DNA of 64,000 bases. It comes from Symsagittifera roscoffensis. Lineage: Eukaryota > Xenacoelomorpha > Acoela > Convolutidae. The stretch's first letter is position 1. Each line of letters begins with the position of its first letter. Under the pieces are notes generated by a model that searched no databases, was not told the origin of the DNA, and saw only the letters and a program-made list of their open reading frames with translations. A program made the translations under genes and the position numbers. The DNA lies in NCBI RefSeq assembly GCF_963678635.1, contig NC_087070.1, positions 44,683,467 to 44,747,466 on the forward strand. Reading direction: 5' to 3'. This document shows positions 23,387-34,441 of the stretch, in pieces.

Positions 23387-24870
23387 TTGTTACGACATAA
23401 AGACTACGGGATCAAACCCACGTGACACCGCTCCGGGCTACATGCCCATTATAGAGTACCGGTGGTGTGGTTCAATGGGAACGTATTCACCTTTTGGTTG
23501 TACCGCGTTAGCTTTCTAAGAAAACTTTAGAAAATTTCCCGGTGCGCTTTCCGAAACGAGGCCTAGCTAAATGAGTAAGGGGGGCCACTAGGGGGACAAA
23601 AAAAAACGAGCAAAAAAGAAAAAGTAAAACACAAAACCAAAAAAGATTAGAAATAGGAACAAAAAAACCACAAAAACACAGATAAGACAGTGGCTTTGAC
23701 TTGCAGATTGGGTGGATCAAAGCTTTATATTAAATAAAATGTTATACCATACTGTTTTCCAATAAGACAGATCGTCTTGATCAAAACAGCAAAGTTGTAC
23801 AGGTGCCCGAGTGTGGGGCGTTTTAAAGGTTTTCAGATAGCTTGTGATATCAGCGGACCACTGGGAGACTTGACTGGAAGAGGTGCCCAGCGAGGTGGGA
23901 AAGTGGACCACAAGAAGGCTCCACCACTGGGAGACTTAACTGGAACAGGTGACCAGCCCAGGGGGAAAGTGTGACCAACCGGCAGGTGACCAACCAGCAG
24001 TGTGATCAAAATAGAACAAGGCAAACGGAGGAAGGTTGACGGAGCTTCTGTTTGGTCAAAAGGGTATCCTTAAAATCTATTTTACATTTAGGAAATAGGT
24101 ATAAAATTGCAAAAGCGAATACCCACCGTTTTGAGGAAACGTTTTTACTTGAGCAGAGCTAGGAAACAGGTTCTACAGTTTTCTCTCGAGAGGTTTAGCA
24201 CCCATCGCGCTTGGGGTACTTTTCGACTTAAGTGGGGTGGTAGATAGGGTGGAGGTGAGAAGGGGAGCTGGTTAAGTTAGAGGTTGGTGATTGAAAATTG
24301 TAAAAATGTGGGACCTATTATAGTAACTATACAATCGACGTTGTCGATAAGGTTACATTAGTAGTCCCAGAGTCTGGAACGATCCATCTTTAGACTCAGA
24401 AAAAGAGTTGCAACGCGAGGATATCTAAATTTAAGATCAAATTAAGGTAGGTAACCTGGTCGGATCGGGTGGGGGGATCGGAAATAGACAGTTTTTGGAA
24501 CCGAAAGAAGAATACTCCATAAGAGCGTTAGTAGGGGGAGGAAGACGCGTGACACTCAGGTACCAGCCGTTTTTTTTTTACAAAAGGACGACATTGGTGG
24601 TCTTTGAATTTTGGGTGTACTCGTCCTTCTGCATCTATCATTTTTCTAAATCAGATTTTTTGGGGTTTTTGGATCTAATTTTATTGGCTTTTAACGAATT
24701 GGAGATCATAAGACACTTAGTAACAAGTCGAGTTTCGACTTGCATCGGATTAATAAAGGGAAGGTAATTTCAGGGGGGTTAATAGGTGAAACTTTTGATT
24801 AGTAGGATTGGGTTTTGGTGGGACTTTTTAATACTAGAGCTCAAGAGGGGGTACTGGGAACAGTGATCTA
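23387..24870 (+). other. Family-A leader, left copy 1
   Basis: Non-coding leader reading rightward. Contains two tandem copies of a roughly 63-nt unit (23861-23985; each starts CCACTGGGAGACTT and ends GGGAAAGTG). The reverse complement of this region is recognisable at 52.85-54.09 kb in front of family A gag: GGATCGGGTGGGGGGATCGG at about 24463 matches CCCCCACCCGATCC at about 52945, and the 63-nt units match 53.4-53.6 kb. No gag follows here; a minisatellite does. Confidence 0.5.
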
Positions 24871-25236
24871 AGTGTTTCAACACTCAGGAACAAGAGATCC
24901 GGTTGTCCCAACACCCAGGAACAAGAGACGCGACTGTCTCAACACCAAGGAACAAGAGATCCGACTGTCCCAACACCGAGGAACAACAGATCCGACTGTA
25001 CCAACACTTGTAAGAGGGGTCCTGGGACAGTGCGAGGTGTCCCAACACTTGTGGGAGAGGTCTTGGGACAGTGCGAAGTGTCCCACACTGGTAAGAGGGG
25101 TCTTGGGACAGTGCGAAGTGTTCCAACACTGGTGCGAGGGGTCTTGGGACAGTACGAAGTGTCCCATCACTTGAGCGAGAGGTCATGGGGCAGTGCGAAG
25201 TGTCGCAAGACTTGAGCAGGAAGTCTTGGGACAGTG
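24871..25236 (+). repeat. Minisatellite with two unit types (about 31 and 41 bp)
   Basis: Four units of about 31 bp (AACACC-AGGAACAAGAGATC...CTGTCCC) are followed by about six units of about 41 bp with the core CTTGGGACAGTGCGAAGTGT. The shared GTCCCAACAC/GGGACAGT words are the reverse complement of the array at 51.75-52.5 kb, which occupies the same position at the end of the family-A leader. It ends exactly where left copy 2 begins. Confidence 0.8.
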
Positions 25237-28200
25237 CATTATATTACTATAGTTTTTGTTCAGTAGATAAAAATCATCGTATCCATCGGAGATGAATCAA
25301 CCCTTTCCCTGATCTCCTAGCTTCTCATCATCTGAAAACGAATTTAGATGATTTTAATTCAATTCAAGACATAACCGGAAACTGAAAGTTGTTAGAATGG
25401 AGTTTCAGTTTTCCTCCCGACACACTTCCGGATTCTGAAATCCGGACAAAAAGCGGTCTTATCGTCCTTCCCGAAGACTAGCAAAATCGTCACAAAACCC
25501 TTCCTTATTCTCGGGAAGTCTTCGGTAACGGTTGTACAGCTACATTCGCTACAATTCGCACAGCATCTATTGTAATTTCAGTCGTCAATATCACTGTCTT
25601 TGCAAAACTCTGTCCGTAATGTTCTATTCGCGACAATCGTTGTTCTGGTTTTTCTCTGATTTTCAGTTGTAGCGAAGTTTCAAGGCCGTGACGTGTCTTT
25701 ATTTCAGAACGACTGTTCAAAGTTTATTACGTCACGCCAAACTGACCATTCCCGATTCGTTAAATTGTCAGATTAGTACGGCTAATCTGCTAAACCTGCC
25801 AATTTTCCCAGTCTACGGTTACAATAAAAATTCGAATACACCATGCATTTTGGCGCCATTCTGGTTGAAAGTCTCGCAGTCTCCGGGCACCGGGCCTATG
25901 ATTCCGCACTCTCCCACAGATAACGTCGTCATCTCTCTGATTTCGGGGCACGGAAGGTTTCGGTTCGTCCCGAATGTCCCACTGGACCTTCCGCTTCCTC
26001 AATCTTCTTCCGACCAGCATCTTATTGTGTCCTGATATCACGATGAGGGGCTTCGTTTGTCCTCTGCTTTGTGCTCTTTTTCTCGACTAAATTTTGTTTT
26101 GCAGTTTGGTTGTGTTCCGGTTTTTGTGTGTTTTTGTGATTTTTCGGTCAAAATGGCGATTTCTTGTATTTCTCAGAAATGTTCTATTCCAAATTGAAAT
26201 TTTGAAAATTTGAAACTGCTGGAACATTCTGAGCCTCCCTTTCATCACAATTCCGGTACTAACGCGTTTAACGTTCTTTCGACGATCGTCGGAAGATTCG
26301 ACTGTGCCAATCCGGGCAATGGCACAACTTTAAAACCTGATGATGCACAAATGTGCGAAAAAGTTCGTCATTTACTTTTTTTGAAAAACCTCTAACTCAA
26401 AAAATTTTATGTTCTAACAAGTTTTGGACAACAAAGTTAATTCGCTGGAAAGTTTCTACTGTTGATTGCAGGTACTTTTTGCTTTTCCGGAATGCGTCAC
26501 CAACCATTCTTCTTGCTCTCTAGCGGTAACCAGACAACTCTACTTGCGGTAATAAAATCAAAATAGGTCAATTGCGAATAGCAATAGAACTACAGCTAAT
26601 TTTGTTGTCGTTCTCACAATAGTCAATTCGACTGTTGCCGAAATTTCAAAAAAAGCAAAATGAATCTCTTTTTTTTATTATGACCGACTTGCAAATGTGC
26701 CAGTCGATCATATTTGGAAGTTTGACCTTGAGCAACGCAAAAGACGTGAGTTTGGGGTGAAATGGAGTTTTTCAAAAACTCGAATTGAGCATGTCATGCT
26801 CAGGTTTCTCGCGACCACCGAAAATAAGATCAGAAGAATCGAACTACAATCGCGGGAAATTAGTCAAAATTAGCAGCGAGCGGGAAATTGCTATTCGCAA
26901 TTTCCAATACATAATTCGCACGAGAGTAGAGCTGTCTTATTCGAAACAGAATCGCGCGTAAAGAAGAGATATATTAAAAGTGGACCAGAGTGAACCTTCG
27001 GTGGAAAGGTGGACAACCGAAGTCTCCCAATGGTCCAAACATAATTACCCTATTTATGCTAGAGTTACTTGTTAATTTTTTTTACTCAATTCTAGAGGTC
27101 TTGCTGGTATGTGAGTACCCAATTTAAATTTCTTGAGTGTGTTTTATATTGTAATGTTGAGTTAGGGAGAGTTTTTGGGTTGATCCATCTGAAATGGATC
27201 AAAGGTCCACTGTCTAATAAAAGGGAACTATACGTAAGGTTCCGACCCTATTTTTAACGGCGTTGCGTGTTTTAGGTATTTTGAGACCTATGTATTGTGA
27301 CGTTTTTATTTTCTAGATTGGGGGGGGGGGGTATTTTGGTAGTGGCCTTCAAGCTAAAACAAAGGTTTTAGTCTCATGTGGCAAGTGAACCGAATTGGGT
27401 CCGACCGCTTGAGGTCAAAAAACACAAGAGATAGTGTACCTGACTCTTGAGCCAATGCTTTATTCTCATTTGTGACTTAAGTAGGCGACTGTTACATAGT
27501 GTTTTTATGGCGCTCCTGGGTGTTGTTACGACATAAAGACTACGGGATCAAACCCACGTGACACCGCTCCGGGCTACATGCCCATTATAGAGTACCGGTG
27601 GTGTGGTTCAATGGGAACGTATTCACCTTTTGGCTGTACCGCGTTAGCTTTCTAAGAAAACTTTAGAAAATTTCCCGGTGCGCTTTCCGAAACGAGGGCT
27701 AGCTAATTGAGTAAGGGGGGCCACTAGGGGGACAAAAAAAACGAGCAAAAAAGAAAAAGTAAAACACAAAACCAAAAAAGATTAGAAATAGGAACAAAAA
27801 AACCACAAAAACACAGATAAGACAGTGGCTTTGACTTGCAGATTGGGTGGATCAAAGCTTTATATTAAATAAAATGTTATACCATACTGTTTTCCAATAA
27901 GACAGATCGTCTTGATCAAAACAGCAAAGTTGTACAGGTGCCCGAGTGTGGGTCGTTTTAAAGGTTTTCAGATAGCTTGTGATATCAGCGGACCACTGGG
28001 AGACTTGACTGGAAGAGGTGCCCAGCGAGGTGGGAAAGTGGACCACAAGAAGGCTCCACCACTGGGAGACTTAACTGGAACAGGTGACCAGCCCAGGGGG
28101 AAAGTGTGACCAACCGGCAGGTGACCAACCAGCAGTGTGATCAAAATAGAACAAGGCAAACGGAGGAAGGTTGACGGAGCTTCTGTTTGGTCAAAAGGGT

Positions 28201-28679
28201 ATCCTTAAAATCTATTTTACATTTAGGAAATAGGTATAAAATTGCAAAAGCGAATACCCACCGTTTTGAGGAAACGTTTTTACTTGAGCAGAGCTAGGAA
28301 ACAGGTTCTACAGTTTTCTCTCGAGAGGTTTAGCACCCATCGCGCTTGGGGTACTTTTCGACTTAAGTGGGGTGGTAGATAGGGTGGAGGTGAGAAGGGG
28401 AGCTGGTTAAGTTAGAGGTTGGTGATTGAAAATTGTAAAAATGTGGGACCTATTATAGTAACTATACAATCGACGTTGTCGATAAGGTTACATTAGTAGT
28501 CCCAGAGTCTGGAACGATCCATCTTTAGACTCAGAAAAAGAGTTGCAACGCGAGGATATCTAAATTTAAGATCAAATTAAGGTAGGTAACCTGGTCGGAT
28601 CGGGTGGGGGGATCGGAAATAGACAGTTTTTGGAACCGAAAGAAGAATACTCCATAAGAGCGTTAGTAGGGGGAGGAAG
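25237..28679 (+). repeat. Left copy 2 of the family-A LTR-leader block
   Basis: Near-identical duplicate of 21083-24545, starting at CATTATATTACTATAG. Differences are scattered single bases, a 6-nt insertion (GTCGTC at about 25926), a loss of about 20 nt near 27460 and a shorter G run. It includes its own primer-binding-site candidate and leader and ends at GGGGGAGGAAG, where sequence jumps back to LTR. High identity implies recent duplication. Confidence 0.85.
27508..27522 (+). promoter_or_regulatory. Candidate primer-binding site, family A left copy 2
   Basis: Same 15-mer TGGCGCTCCTGGGTG in the same context as at 23372. Confidence 0.5.
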
Positions 28680-29474
28680 GCTTTGTCCTCTGCTTTGTGC
28701 TCTTTTTCTCGACTAAATTTTGTTTTGCAGTTTGGTTGTGTTCCGGTTTTTGTGTGTTTTTGTGATTTTTCGGTCAAAATGGCGATTTCTTGTATTTCTC
28801 AGAAATGTTCTATTCCAAATTGAAATTTTGAAAATTTGAAACTGCTGGAACATTCTGAGCCTCCCTTTCATCACAATTCCGGTACTAACGCCTTTAACGT
28901 TCTTTCGACGTTCGTCGGAAGATTCGACTGTGCCAATCCGGGCAATGGCACAACTTTAAAACCTGATCATGCACAAAAGTGCGAAAACGTTCGTCATTTA
29001 CTTTTTTTTCAAAAAACCTCTAATTTAAGAAATTTTATGTTTTAACAAGTTTTGGACAACAAAGTTAATTCACTGGAAAGTTTCTACTGTTGATTGCAGG
29101 TACTTCTTGCTTTTCCGGAATGCGTCACCAACCGCTCTTCTTGCTCTCTAGCGGCAACCAGACAACTCTACTTGCGGTAAAAATATCAAAATAGGACAAT
29201 TGCGAAAAGCAATTGAACTACAGCTAATTTTGTTGTCGTTCTCAATTTTTTTTAAAAAAAGCAAAATGAACCACTTTTTCTTATAATGACCGACTTGCAA
29301 ATGTGCCAGTCGGTCATATTTGGAAATTTTTTCTTGAGCAACGCAAAAGACGTGAGTTTGGGGTGAAATGGAATTTTTCAAAAATTCGAATTGAGCATGT
29401 CATGCTCACGTTTCTCGCGACCACTGAAAAAATGATCAGAAGAATCGAACTACAATTGAGGGAAATTAGTCAAA
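28680..29474 (+). repeat. Third partial family-A LTR copy, abutting the element's 3' end
   Basis: Corresponds to 21893-22705 of copy 1 but is more diverged (extra substitutions and short indels), and it stops at GGGAAATTAGTCAAA. Coding sequence of the minus-strand family-A accessory ORF begins immediately to its right. The fragment is in the orientation opposite to that expected for a 3' LTR of that element. Confidence 0.75.
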
Positions 29475-31486
29475 TTACACAATGGTGTCGACTCAAGTCC
29501 TCGTGTGACACATCCTTGAGTCCCAAGGCCTCCGCTAACTCCTGTCTGCACTCCAAATCCTCCAGATCCAACCCTTTTAATATCGCGTCTTGTTCGCCTA
29601 TGCTGTTCTCTCCATCTTCTTGTCGTCCACACCACTACCGATGAAATGAGCAAACTCTGGGGCGTAGAAGACTCCGCCTCCTCAGCCTCCATCGGTGTGG
29701 ACCCTGGTTGCCTGGTCCGGCTACTCCTTGAACTATATCTCGAACCAGGTCTCGCTCCCAGACGATTGGATAGGGATCTAGGGGCATAGAAAGACGGGAT
29801 CGGGGGTGGACCCAAGGTGAACTGGACCATTTCTAGCAGGTCCGACTCTAGCTGGTTTATGTGTCTCTGGAAGACACCATTTAGCCATTCCGTTCCCTAG
29901 GGCGTGTCGAAGTGAATGCCATCCGAGGATGTATCACGCGGGAGGGACTGTTCCAGCAGGTCGGCCACATCCAGCAACCTCACGGCGAGCACGCTTCTCT
30001 GCTGAATTTGCCTGATTTCCCCATTGAAGGATACAACTCATCTTCTCGTGTAACCTCATCACCTTCCTTGACTCTCCTCTAGACAAATCATTGGTCCTCA
30101 TCATAAGAGTGACCGGGTACATCTTCACCATTTCCAACATCTCCAGGGACGCCAACATCTGCGGTGTCGCCGCCCCAGAAAAGCTCAAGACCTCAACCTG
30201 CCAGTGTGACTGGATCCGCGTCAGCACCCGTATCAAACTGTCCCCTATGATGCTGTCCCCTGAACTGCACCATTGAGTATCCTGGGTTGAGTGAAATATT
30301 CAGCCCAGGCCGCGTCATGGAAACAGTCCCTCCTGGCCCGCTGCACTGCCGTCCAATCCATCAGGTTGTGCCTGTGGTATGCGCCATCTTTATTTTTTTT
30401 ATAACTCGCGATTGTCACGCTCCTAACTGGATGGTCCCTCCAAGTAGGATGTCGCCCTTCTTTCACTGAATCGTCACGTGTTCTCGAATGTAACCTCTCT
30501 TGTAGTACCTTGAGACGTGATGAACCCGACCCAACTTAGCTACTGCTTGTGGTTGAACTAGGGGTATACCCTGGGAGCTTGACCTCCATCAACGGTCGCA
30601 CCGATTGCACATCTAGACTATGCACAGGGGGCAACGGTTCGGGTGGTATCCACACCTCCAGGCCCTCATTCATGTGCTCCTGGGCCGCCCGGTCTAAATT
30701 GAACCGGCCGCTGGGCCTAGCAGCCTCATCCACCTCCATTCGCGATTCAGTTCTCGATGCTGTGGCGGCTGGCTCTCTTGTCCGTGTCCTCTTTTCTTTA
30801 TGTCTCGCGAGCTCTCGTTGTCTTCTCTGGAGCTTCTCTATTTCCGACTTCAGCTGCTCTCGCTGACCCTCTGTTCTTGCAGGTACTCCGCCCTGAGCAT
30901 TCTGAGATCACTCCACGCCTGATCTCTCTCGAGGATCGCCTGATCTCTTTCCAGGTTTGCCTGGTCCCTCTCAAGCTTCGCACCATCCCTGTCAAGGTTC
31001 GCCTTGTCCCTCTCCCTCTGTGCCCTCTCTAGTTCCCTCTTCAGGCTGCTGAGGTCCGGGTATGCCTCCTCTGTCTGTTGAGACCGTATCATGGACGACG
31101 GCCTGCTCGTGGATTGGCCACGAGCCCTGCTGGTGACTGGCGGTGAGTGGAAACTCTCCCGCACCATTGTCTGTGTTGTTACTCAAGCCAGGACTCCTCG
31201 CCAAGTCGAACCCCCTCACGCATCCATCCATATTCCAGGACAACCACCTGGTCTGTTCTTGATTGGATATGCCTTCCGTCGTGTAGCCAACCATCAAAAC
31301 AGCTTCTGTCGCTGATTCTCTGCATTCACCGTGCGCCTCTAACTGAAGGATGGCGTTCAACATCACCGCCATCCTCTCATCGATCTGGGTGTAGTCCAGA
31401 TCCTTCAATTGTTTGTACAGTTCATCGAGCATAGGTCTCTTGAGCGCCTCTGGCATAGATTTCCAAAAGCGATCTGCCATTGTCAC
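29475..31486 (-). pseudogene. Accessory ORF3 of family A: coiled coil plus SGNH/GDSL hydrolase
   Basis: Broken ORF at the 3' end of the family-A element. N-terminal frame 31486-30992 (MTMADRFWKSMPEALKRPML) is unrecognised. In an overlapping frame at about 31060-30870, a 7-residue repeat of the type RDQANLE forms a charged coiled coil. After a proline-rich linker, an SGNH hydrolase follows. Block I is IIGDSLIRVL with the catalytic Ser at 30239-30237. Then comes SFSGAATPQML and block III MMRTNDLSRG, where the usual Gly before TND is Arg. Block V SDGIHFD (about 29930-29910) supplies the catalytic Asp-His. Such esterases act on acyl or acetyl esters; related domains occur in ORF1 of CR1-type LINEs and in ORF3 of some rotifer LTR elements. 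A serine/arginine-rich tail follows (29830-29475). At least three frameshifts and one stop after HFDTP. Confidence 0.65.
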
Positions 31487-31507
31487 AATCTTTAGATGAT
31501 CTCACGT

Positions 31508-31603
31508 GTCAACCAACTCGAGAATTGCCTTGTGAACCAACTTGCGAATTACCTTGTGAACCAACTTGAGAATTACCTTGTGAACCAACTTAAGAACTTG
31601 AGA
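31508..31603. repeat. 24-bp tandem repeat, about four units
   Basis: Units of the form GTGAACCAACTTGAGAATTA plus CCTT, four in a row with few mismatches, lying just upstream of the accessory ORF3 start (minus strand). On the plus strand it would encode VNQLENYL repeats, but nothing supports translation. Confidence 0.8.
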
Positions 31604-31990
31604 AATGTCTCACTTCGAATGTTGTTGATCGTGAACTTGTTCAAGACCTTTCTTTTTTTTCAAATGAGTGAGGCTAGGTCGTCAACTCAATTTTACAAAT
31701 CAATCTGAAAATAAAAATCAATCTTAGACTAAGAAGTTCTGTTCCTAACCTAAACCCCCCATTATTGTGGTTAAAACATTATCCCTCCATTTGTTTCACT
31801 AAAATAGTTCAATTGGAAGTTTTTTGAGAGCATGCAGATTCATTTAAAGTTTTAGCACCGTCAACTCTTTAAATTATAACTGTCATGCCAATTACGTTAA
31901 AATCCATCTACCTGCTTCGAGACCCCCGTGTACCCTTACTCGAGATCCCCATGTACCCCTAACTCAAGACCTCCATTGTCCACCCGTAGC
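31604..31990. other. Spacer between the two accessory ORFs
   Basis: A/T-rich, no ORF of note. Contains three imperfect copies of a segment of about 26 nt (CGAGACCCCCGTGTACCCTT, CGAGATCCCCATGTACCCCT, CAAGACCTCCATTGTCCACC) at 31918-31988, immediately after the macro-domain ORF on the minus strand. Confidence 0.6.
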
Positions 31991-32943
31991 TCAGGCGATA
32001 CTCAAGTAATATTTCTTGTGTAGGTGTACCATTATATCTGTTTCTGCGAAGACCACGTGTAGGATGGCATATAACTCCCTTGGGCTCAACTTGCCCCTGT
32101 TTGGGTCATAAACAGGCATCGAGACCTCCACTATCCCTTTTTCAATCATGAAGTCTCTCAGCCTCGTTAGTGCTAACATCACATTAGTGCTCAGGATCTA
32201 TCGTATTCCTTTCATTGACACTTGTTACCAGAAAGCACAGGTATTTGCCCGGGACTTTTGAAACTGATGGGGGAAGCGCAGCCATTCCTCCCAGCCCCGG
32301 TCTCTGTCTGAATAGAAACTCCACGTTCTGATATTCTCTCTGGAAGTCGGCCTCTAGCCTCAATTTGAAGCTCATGTCCGCCGTTCTACATATCGCGCTA
32401 GTCCTGTCTGACAAAATGAAGTCGCTGTCCGTTATCAGGATGTTCTCCGAGTATTCATTGGGTATTTCAAATTTTGTTTTGAAGTTTCGTCCTATGGTAG
32501 GCTCGGCCTCTTCCTCGTCCAGTTCTAGCCCGCTGGTCTCTCTCACGTCTCTGAGTTTCTTTATCTTCAAGTTTTTGGTGTGGGTAAGTCCTACCCCCAC
32601 TTCCATACAAAAATGTTTATCGACGCCCCGTCGATGATGCTGGTTCTATATTGTCTGGCGGTATTTCGAGCGGCCTGTCGGTTGCTGTCCAAACGAAGAG
32701 GGGATTTTCCGTTTTCACGTGTTGTTCTGCTGACACGTCGACCTGCTGGATGCTTTGCTCTTCATCTCCTTTGCTCTTGACATCACGCATCCATTCTAGA
32801 ATTCTCAAGTTTGTGTTCTCCCTCCTCTCTATCTCGCTCTGCTCCAGATCTGTTTCTTGTTCTGGTGTGGAGTAGTCTTCTTGCGGGCAGTGTTTGCTGT
32901 CGTTGATGATTTGCCATTCATCGTCTGCCACCAATTCGCCCAC
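31991..32943 (-). pseudogene. Macro-domain-like ORF downstream of integrase
   Basis: Starts six bases after the pol stop (32950), so it was probably expressed with or just after pol. The first 108 residues are acidic and hydrophilic. After a one-base frameshift at about 32625, GVDKHFCMEVGVGLTH, DSDFILSDRTSAICR, KLRLEADFQREYQNVEFLF, GKYLCFLVTSVNER and (after another frameshift at about 32186) LTRLRDFMIEKGIVEVSMP and VFAETDIMVHLHKKYY follow in the order of macro domains of the TARG1/OARD1 type, which bind ADP-ribose and remove it from proteins. The two glycine-rich ADP-ribose loops are changed: 'GAGIA' is missing and 'GCGLDGL' is replaced by YDPNRGKLSPRE. Binding may therefore have been lost, or the fold reused. 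Assignment rests on pattern and secondary-structure order. Confidence 0.55.
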
Positions 32944-32949
32944 ACTCAG

Positions 32950-34435
32950 TTACTCGTCGCTCAAATCATCAGGCTGTATCTTGTCAATCAAGAAGTCATC
33001 CCCGTACCTATTGTACCTCATGCCTGTCCATTTGCGATTACCACTCCTGGTTCCTGCTGTTATCGGCAATTTTGGTTCCTTCCATTTTGGCACCTCATCC
33101 TGCTCCGGGTTGTTCCAGTCTTCCTCCGCAAAGGATTCTGCATCTGAGCCTGCTTCTATTTCTTCATTATCGTCCATGCTCACGTCTTCGTTGCCATCAT
33201 TCTTTTCCCTGGTGCCTTTTTCGTTCACTTCACATGCTGGCTCTACCAACAGGTACTCTGGTCCCTCCATATTCTGCGGTACGCACCAGTCCTCCGGAGA
33301 TGGGACATGGGGCTTCAGGTTTTCACAATGCGCTGCTCGCCCCGTACTCAAACGGTAGAACCGTCCCCGTTGGTGTACTTCTGTGATCATGAATGGTCCT
33401 CTCCACTTCTTGAGTAGTTTTTTCGTCCCCTTTGGAGGTATGACATTCTGGAACACCCAGACGTATTGGCCCACTGCATATGGTTTAGCCTGAAGTATCT
33501 TTTCATCATATTTCTTCCGCTGCCTCATTTGCGCTTGCGCCGTGTTCCTCCTGCAGAGCTCGTTTAGTTCCTGTTGTCTCTTGACCGCCTCCTTCACATA
33601 AGCTTGAGGCGATGTCTTTTTCTCTTCATTTTCCGGGTAAAAGAATGTTAGGGGCATTGCCCTCTCCTTGCCCGTTAACATCATGAAGGGAATGATTCGT
33701 GTCGTCGAGTGTTGCGTGCTGTTGTACGCCCCCACCACTTGCGGTAGATACTTATCCCAGTCTATCATGTATCTCGAGCAATATACCCTCAGCATGTTCA
33801 CCAATGTCCTGTTCTGTCTCTCCACTAACCCGTTAGTCTGAGGATGGTAAGTCGTCGAGTGCGCTTGAGCAATGTGTGACCTCTTCATCAATTCTTTTGT
33901 CAGGTCACCCACGAAGGCCTTCCCGTTGTCCGACTGAAATGTCATCGGACAACCAAGGTGTTATCAAGTGGTCACAAGTCTCTTCTGCTGAGGCTGTTTG
34001 ACAGGGCACTGCAAACTTTGTAAAGTGCTCTATTATGACCAGTATCTGGTTATATCCCGACTCGGTCATGCAGATCTTCTGATGGTCTATCTGCACAACC
34101 TCGTTGAATTCCGAGCTCTCAACGGACTTGAGTGGGAACTTCATCTTCCGTGGGCCTTTCACTTGTAGACATGCCTGACATGCCTTCACCCATCTCTCGC
34201 AGGCTTTTCTTAATCCGGCCAATCAAACCAGTAGTATTCTCTGTTGCACTTTGTCTATCCCCTCATGCCCCATTTGATCGTGCGATCGGAATAACACCTC
34301 CGTCTGGTACAATTGTGGTATTATGATGAGGTTATGCTTGTGTAGTATCGTTTCCTCATCTTTTCTCCTGCATGCTACCACCCCATCAGCCGTGTGATAG
34401 AGCAAATCCTTCCTTTCCTTGTAGAACTCGCTCAA
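32950..34435 (-). pseudogene. Family-A integrase (single copy, broken)
   Basis: C-terminal part of Pol, inserting element cDNA into chromosomes. 34435-34223 has the zinc-binding histidines in SHDQMGH; the matching cysteines follow a stop, in CERWVKACQAC. The DDE core gives the first Asp in QIDHQKIC (about 34095), the second in FQSDNGKAF (about 33930) and Glu in NGLVERQNRT (about 33820). A frameshift with lost bases separates the first and second Asp at about 33950. The C-terminus has the Ty3/gypsy GPF motif WRGPFMITEV (about 33390), followed by an acidic tail ending LSDE at 32950. Relative to the threefold array to its right this domain is present once only. Confidence 0.85.
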
Positions 34436-34441
34436 GATCTT

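Noticed and set aside
23372..23460. Possible tRNA gene around the 15-mer and the downstream GGGATCAAACCC
   Set aside because: The T-arm-like stretch lacks a matching acceptor stem and anticodon arm. A primer-binding site explains the CCA-complement better.
24872..25215. Overlapping frames of 60-100 codons on both strands
   Set aside because: Produced by the minisatellite. Repeats without stops stay open in several frames; no codon or domain evidence.
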